Notes under the pieces: generated by a model
Told to the model about the DNA's origin: nothing
The model's database searches: none
The model's input: the letters and a program-made list of their open reading frames with translations, nothing else
Assembly (NCBI GenBank): GCA_012961845.1
Contig: DTYO01000238.1
Span: 1-7,719, forward strand
Origin: Thermodesulfobacteriaceae bacterium
GTDB taxonomy: Bacteria; Desulfobacterota; Dissulfuribacteria; Dissulfuribacterales; UBA3076
Direction: 5' to 3'
DNA: 7,719 bases
Position numbers and translations under genes: made by a program
Part shown: positions 5,134 to 7,719 of the stretch, piece by piece
Numbering within the stretch: position 1 is the stretch's first letter
How the letters are laid out: each line of letters begins with the position of its first letter

Positions 5134-5949
5134 TCAGAAATGTCGTGACAGATATTCCTCCTTGGCGGCAGGTTTGAACTCATGAATATCTGCTACAGAA
5201 AGATACTTCTTGGCAAAGTTCATAACCCTTTCGTAAGAAAACTTGTGACCGAATCGGGCAAAATAGACCCCAAGGATCTTTTTAGGCCTCAAAGGGGAAT
5301 ACCTGCACGGAACGCCCAATACAGGTATATCACCGGCCTTGACAACGGCTTCTATCTCATCCTGATTTAGGCACAGCATTGGCCTGAACACAGAATACCC
5401 CTCCGGCAGCACAAGATAAGGATAGAAACGCTGGGCAATCTCCCTGAAACGGTCAGCCCCCTCTGTTCTTACATGTTTCCCTTCACCGGACAGTTCACGC
5501 TCGATAAAGACCTCCAGAGCATAACCTGCCAGATCCCATAGACTGTGGCCGGACACGATCACAAGACTGGAAAGCGGGGCCTCCAACTGCGAGAAAAGGG
5601 AAAACAGGATTTTTTTTCTTATTTCCTGGCATAGCCGGCAAGGATCTCCGGAAGATTCCAAGCATGTATCGTCTTGTCTTGTCTCGTGATAGACAAGCTT
5701 GACACCACGCTCTCCCCAGTACTCCTGAATGGTTTCTTTGAAGGCTGTACTGTATCTGTGGACTGGATAGGGATATATATGGGCTTCAATATCAAACCCG
5801 TATGGTTCCTGTGACCTGTGCAGAAACTCTAGGCATACAGTGGAATCCTTGCCGCCAGAAAATGTGACTAACAGACGTTTGTCTCTGCATATTTCTAGGT
5901 GTTTGTGATTGCTGGACCGCCACTTTTCATAAACACTTGATTTTCCCAA
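5134..5949 (-). CDS. TtcA-like PP-loop ATPase, probable iron-sulfur-dependent sulfur transferase
   Basis: A 271-residue protein of the adenine-nucleotide alpha-hydrolase superfamily (PAPS reductase, TtcA, TilS, Ncs6). The PP-loop SGGKDST (31-37) binds ATP and pyrophosphate. Cys104-x2-Cys107 (DPCRLCQEIRKK) and Cys215 (GVPCRYSP) lie where TtcA has its three [4Fe-4S] cysteines. VSGHSLWDLAGYALE (132-146) and VFRPMLCLNQDEIE (187-200) also follow the TtcA order. TtcA uses an activated tRNA C32 and a sulfur donor to make 2-thiocytidine, but this protein is divergent and its substrate may be different. The start is TTG at 5949, fixed by an in-frame stop just upstream and a strong GAGGAG. It overlaps the preceding enolase-fold gene by 23 bp, implying linked roles. 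A broader label of PAPS-reductase-family protein is equally defensible. Confidence 0.8.
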   Translation of the reverse strand: MGKSSVYEKWRSSNHKHLEICRDKRLLVTFSGGKDSTVCLEFLHRSQEPYGFDIEAHIYPYPVHRYSTAFKETIQEYWGERGVKLVYHETRQDDTCLESSGDPCRLCQEIRKKILFSLFSQLEAPLSSLVIVSGHSLWDLAGYALEVFIERELSGEGKHVRTEGADRFREIAQRFYPYLVLPEGYSVFRPMLCLNQDEIEAVVKAGDIPVLGVPCRYSPLRPKKILGVYFARFGHKFSYERVMNFAKKYLSVADIHEFKPAAKEEYLSRHF

Positions 5950-7084
5950 CTGTCAGCTCCTCAAGCTTTTCTTCATCAATAGAATAGGCCGTTCCATGTC
6001 CGCTGATCACAGGCGCCTTTCCTCCCGGGCCGAATGTAAAATCTTCTTCAGTGATGTTGGCTGACAGGAGATGCCGGTCATACGAACCATCATTGTAAAT
6101 CGCATCGGGCAGGAGGGAGGCAGCAACCCGGCCAAGTGCAGAGAGGATGCCGGTCTCTCCTACATGACAGCCTATTTGGTAAAACAGTCCCCGGTCTTTG
6201 GCCAGTTCAGCCATCTCAATCAGCCTGAGCAGACCTCCGTTTTTGGCCAAGCGCAGGTTCAAGACATGAAAATGCCCTTGAGAGGCTATCTCTTCTACAT
6301 CACCCACTGCAAGTACGGATTCATCCGCCACAAATTTAAAACCTCTGACTGCAGAGTCTTCCAGCAGATCAAAAATAGCGTTGTTATTTCTGCCAAAAGG
6401 CTCCTCGATCAAATTTATTCCGTAGTCCCGTAGCATGAGAAGATTGTCTCTGGCATGTTCCAACGTCCAGGAGGCATTGGCATCAACCCTGAAGTCAAAA
6501 TCATCACCTGCCTTTTCCCGGGCCAGCCTGAGGATATTTTCATTGTATGCCCTGTCCGTGCCGATCTTGATGCGGATATTGCTGATTCCTATTTCCAGAT
6601 ACTGGTCAAGGATCCATTCCGCGGCCTTCCGGGGCAGCATGGGAAGTGTCCCTCCATAGATTATCTCTTCCTTCAGCGGTCTGCACCCAAGCAGCTGGTA
6701 TATATCTTTTCCACACTCGTGACAGGCCAGATCCAAGAGAGCCGACTCAACGGCGCACACCATCGGAAGCTCACTGTAAGAAGGAGAAAGAGATCTCAGA
6801 TACTCCGCGCAATCAGACCAGGTCGTGTCTCTGCCGGCCAAGGGTGCAAGAATCTCCCTAACTATGCCGGCCGCATCTTCAAGCAAAGAAGTTTCATCTC
6901 CTATACTGCCGGAAACATATTCCCTTACCACGGCTTCCCCATAGCCCCTGTTGTCTGAACTCTCCACCGCCAGGACCATGGAATCCGACCCGGCACGGGT
7001 GGCCATGGCATGAGAAAACTCCAGTCTGAATGGAATATTGAGTGCGTGGAGCCGTGAACTGTCAATTTTAAACAATGTATCCAT
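5927..7084 (-). CDS. Enolase-superfamily protein, muconate-lactonizing/dipeptide-epimerase type, with an altered active site
   Basis: A 385-residue protein with the capping domain (about 5-130) and the TIM barrel (about 140-345) of the mandelate racemase/muconate lactonizing group. Metal ligands are placed as in the family: Asp201 (VDANASW), Glu227 (IEEPF) and Asp254 (ADES). Lys173 in RIKIG is the usual second Lys of the KxK catalytic motif. The opposite catalytic Lys, expected in a NLKLAK-type strand, is Arg278 (NLRLAKNGG). Its spacing of 24 residues from Asp254 is that remembered for muconate lactonizing enzyme. GCHVGETGILSALGR (305-319) follows. Family members abstract an alpha proton next to a carboxylate for epimerisation, cycloisomerisation or dehydration; the substrate here is unknown. 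The ATG at 7084 is 24 bp after the sensor kinase stop, with only a weak AGG before it. It overlaps the PP-loop gene. Confidence 0.85.
   Translation of the reverse strand: MDTLFKIDSSRLHALNIPFRLEFSHAMATRAGSDSMVLAVESSDNRGYGEAVVREYVSGSIGDETSLLEDAAGIVREILAPLAGRDTTWSDCAEYLRSLSPSYSELPMVCAVESALLDLACHECGKDIYQLLGCRPLKEEIIYGGTLPMLPRKAAEWILDQYLEIGISNIRIKIGTDRAYNENILRLAREKAGDDFDFRVDANASWTLEHARDNLLMLRDYGINLIEEPFGRNNNAIFDLLEDSAVRGFKFVADESVLAVGDVEEIASQGHFHVLNLRLAKNGGLLRLIEMAELAKDRGLFYQIGCHVGETGILSALGRVAASLLPDAIYNDGSYDRHLLSANITEEDFTFGPGGKAPVISGHGTAYSIDEEKLEELTVGKIKCL
5947..5962 (-). promoter_or_regulatory. Ribosome-binding site that fixes a TTG start
   Basis: On the minus strand GAGGAG (5962-5957) is followed by 7 nt and then TTG (5949-5947). 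The next codons upstream in this frame are CAG and then a TGA stop (5955-5953), and no ATG or GTG in frame precedes the PP-loop, so the TTG is the only workable start. The ribosome-binding site lies within the end of the upstream enolase-fold gene, a layout typical of translational coupling, and the rare start codon may hold output of the second protein below the first. Confidence 0.75.
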
Positions 7085-7108
7085 CTTGTCTGCCTGATCT
7101 TGGACATT

Positions 7109-7719
7109 TCAGACGGTCCTGCCGTCAAGGACCTGTCTGAGCATTTGTAGCAGTTCATCCAGTTTGAAGGGTTTGCAAATAAACGGCAGATGTGATTCGT
7201 CCCAGATGTCTTCTATTCCCCTATTCCCGGAACCATGTCCACTGCAGAACAGGACTTTCACCTGGGGATTCATTTCCTTGAGTTTTTCATAGGCTTCCTT
7301 GCCGCCCATTCCCGGCATGGCAAGATCCATGAGGATGACATCTATATTATGCCCGAACACCTTGTAGATATGTACCGCTTCGAGTCCATCCTTGGCCAGC
7401 ATTACATGATATCCCCTGGATGACAATAGTTCCAGAGCAAGTTCCCTTATCATTTCCTCATCATCCACCACCAGCACTGTCTCAGAACCATTCAGACGGT
7501 GCCCATCACTTGGGCTGTCCACCACATCAACTACATCTTCAACCACCGGAAAATAAAGCCTGAAATCAGTGCCCTTTCCTATCTCGCTATGGACACTGAC
7601 ACTGCCTCCGCAGCCTTTTACCACACCGTACACCATGGCCAGCCCCAGTCCAGATCCCTTTCCCACCTCTTTCGTGGTAAAAAAAGGATCAAAAATCCGC
7701 TCCTTGGTCCTGGAATCCA
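7109..7719 (-). CDS. Hybrid sensor histidine kinase with C-terminal receiver domain, N-terminal part outside the window
   Basis: The last 202 residues of a two-component signalling protein that runs off the right edge. The fragment opens in the ATP-binding domain with the F box RIFDPFFTTK and G2 box GKGSGLGLA (19-27), followed by the last strands of the kinase fold to YFPVVE. After a short linker a receiver domain begins at ETVLVVDDEE (about 79-88). It has the acidic pair Asp85/Asp86, phosphoacceptor Asp131 in VILMDLAMPG, Ser159 in CSGHGS and Lys182 in CKPF, so it is intact. The histidine-containing dimerisation domain, N and G1 boxes and any PAS or membrane sensor lie beyond position 7719. 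No output domain follows, so signal would pass to another partner or be damped internally. The stop is 24 bp before the enolase-fold gene. Confidence 0.92.
   Translation of the reverse strand, partial: DSRTKERIFDPFFTTKEVGKGSGLGLAMVYGVVKGCGGSVSVHSEIGKGTDFRLYFPVVEDVVDVVDSPSDGHRLNGSETVLVVDDEEMIRELALELLSSRGYHVMLAKDGLEAVHIYKVFGHNIDVILMDLAMPGMGGKEAYEKLKEMNPQVKVLFCSGHGSGNRGIEDIWDESHLPFICKPFKLDELLQMLRQVLDGRTV

Noticed and set aside
5671..5691. Short tandem GTCTT-GTCTT-GTCTC
   Set aside because: It lies within the PP-loop coding sequence and is explained by ordinary codons for Arg, Gln and Asp; three short units are not significant.
6455..6958. Plus-strand open frames inside the enolase-fold gene
   Set aside because: They lie opposite a complete enolase-superfamily reading frame and have Arg- and Pro-rich, low-logic translations.

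Overview
The window looks like a chromosomal segment of a free-living anaerobic bacterium, most likely a Desulfobacterota (deltaproteobacterial) sulfate reducer or syntroph. This is inferred from a CooC-type nickel-enzyme maturation ATPase, a lysC-cimA arrangement, a sigma-54-like promoter, a hybrid sensor kinase and moderate GC content. No single marker proves the lineage. There are no RNA genes, insertion sequences or CRISPR arrays.

Layout: (1) Positions 1-181 hold the probable first 18 codons of a minus-strand gene leaving the left edge, with a possible sigma-54 promoter and a 7-bp direct repeat behind it. (2) A minus-strand fluoride channel (crcB/fluC, 182-568) is divergent from a plus-strand cluster. 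That cluster contains a small J-domain protein (635-946), aspartate kinase lysC (953-2170), citramalate synthase cimA (2175-3770) and a membrane-anchored helix-hairpin-helix protein (3780-4196), with gaps of a few bases. (3) After an 85-bp gap containing a strong hairpin comes a CooC-like ATPase (4282-5055). (4) A convergent minus-strand operon enters from the right edge: a hybrid histidine kinase (C-terminal part, 7109-7719), an enolase-superfamily protein (5927-7084) and a TtcA-like PP-loop ATPase (5134-5949). The last two overlap by 23 bp.

How the genes work together: lysC opens the aspartate-family pathway (lysine, threonine, methionine), and cimA makes citramalate from pyruvate and acetyl-CoA, giving a threonine-independent route to isoleucine. 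Linking them would coordinate the two supplies. lysC carries a textbook in-frame internal ribosome-binding site that should produce a separate ACT-domain beta subunit. The least explained part is the coupled enolase-fold/PP-loop pair. The enolase-fold member appears to have Arg where the second catalytic Lys of muconate-lactonizing-type enzymes sits. Its partner has the PP-loop plus three cysteines placed like the iron-sulfur ligands of TtcA. Their joint substrate cannot be read from the sequence.
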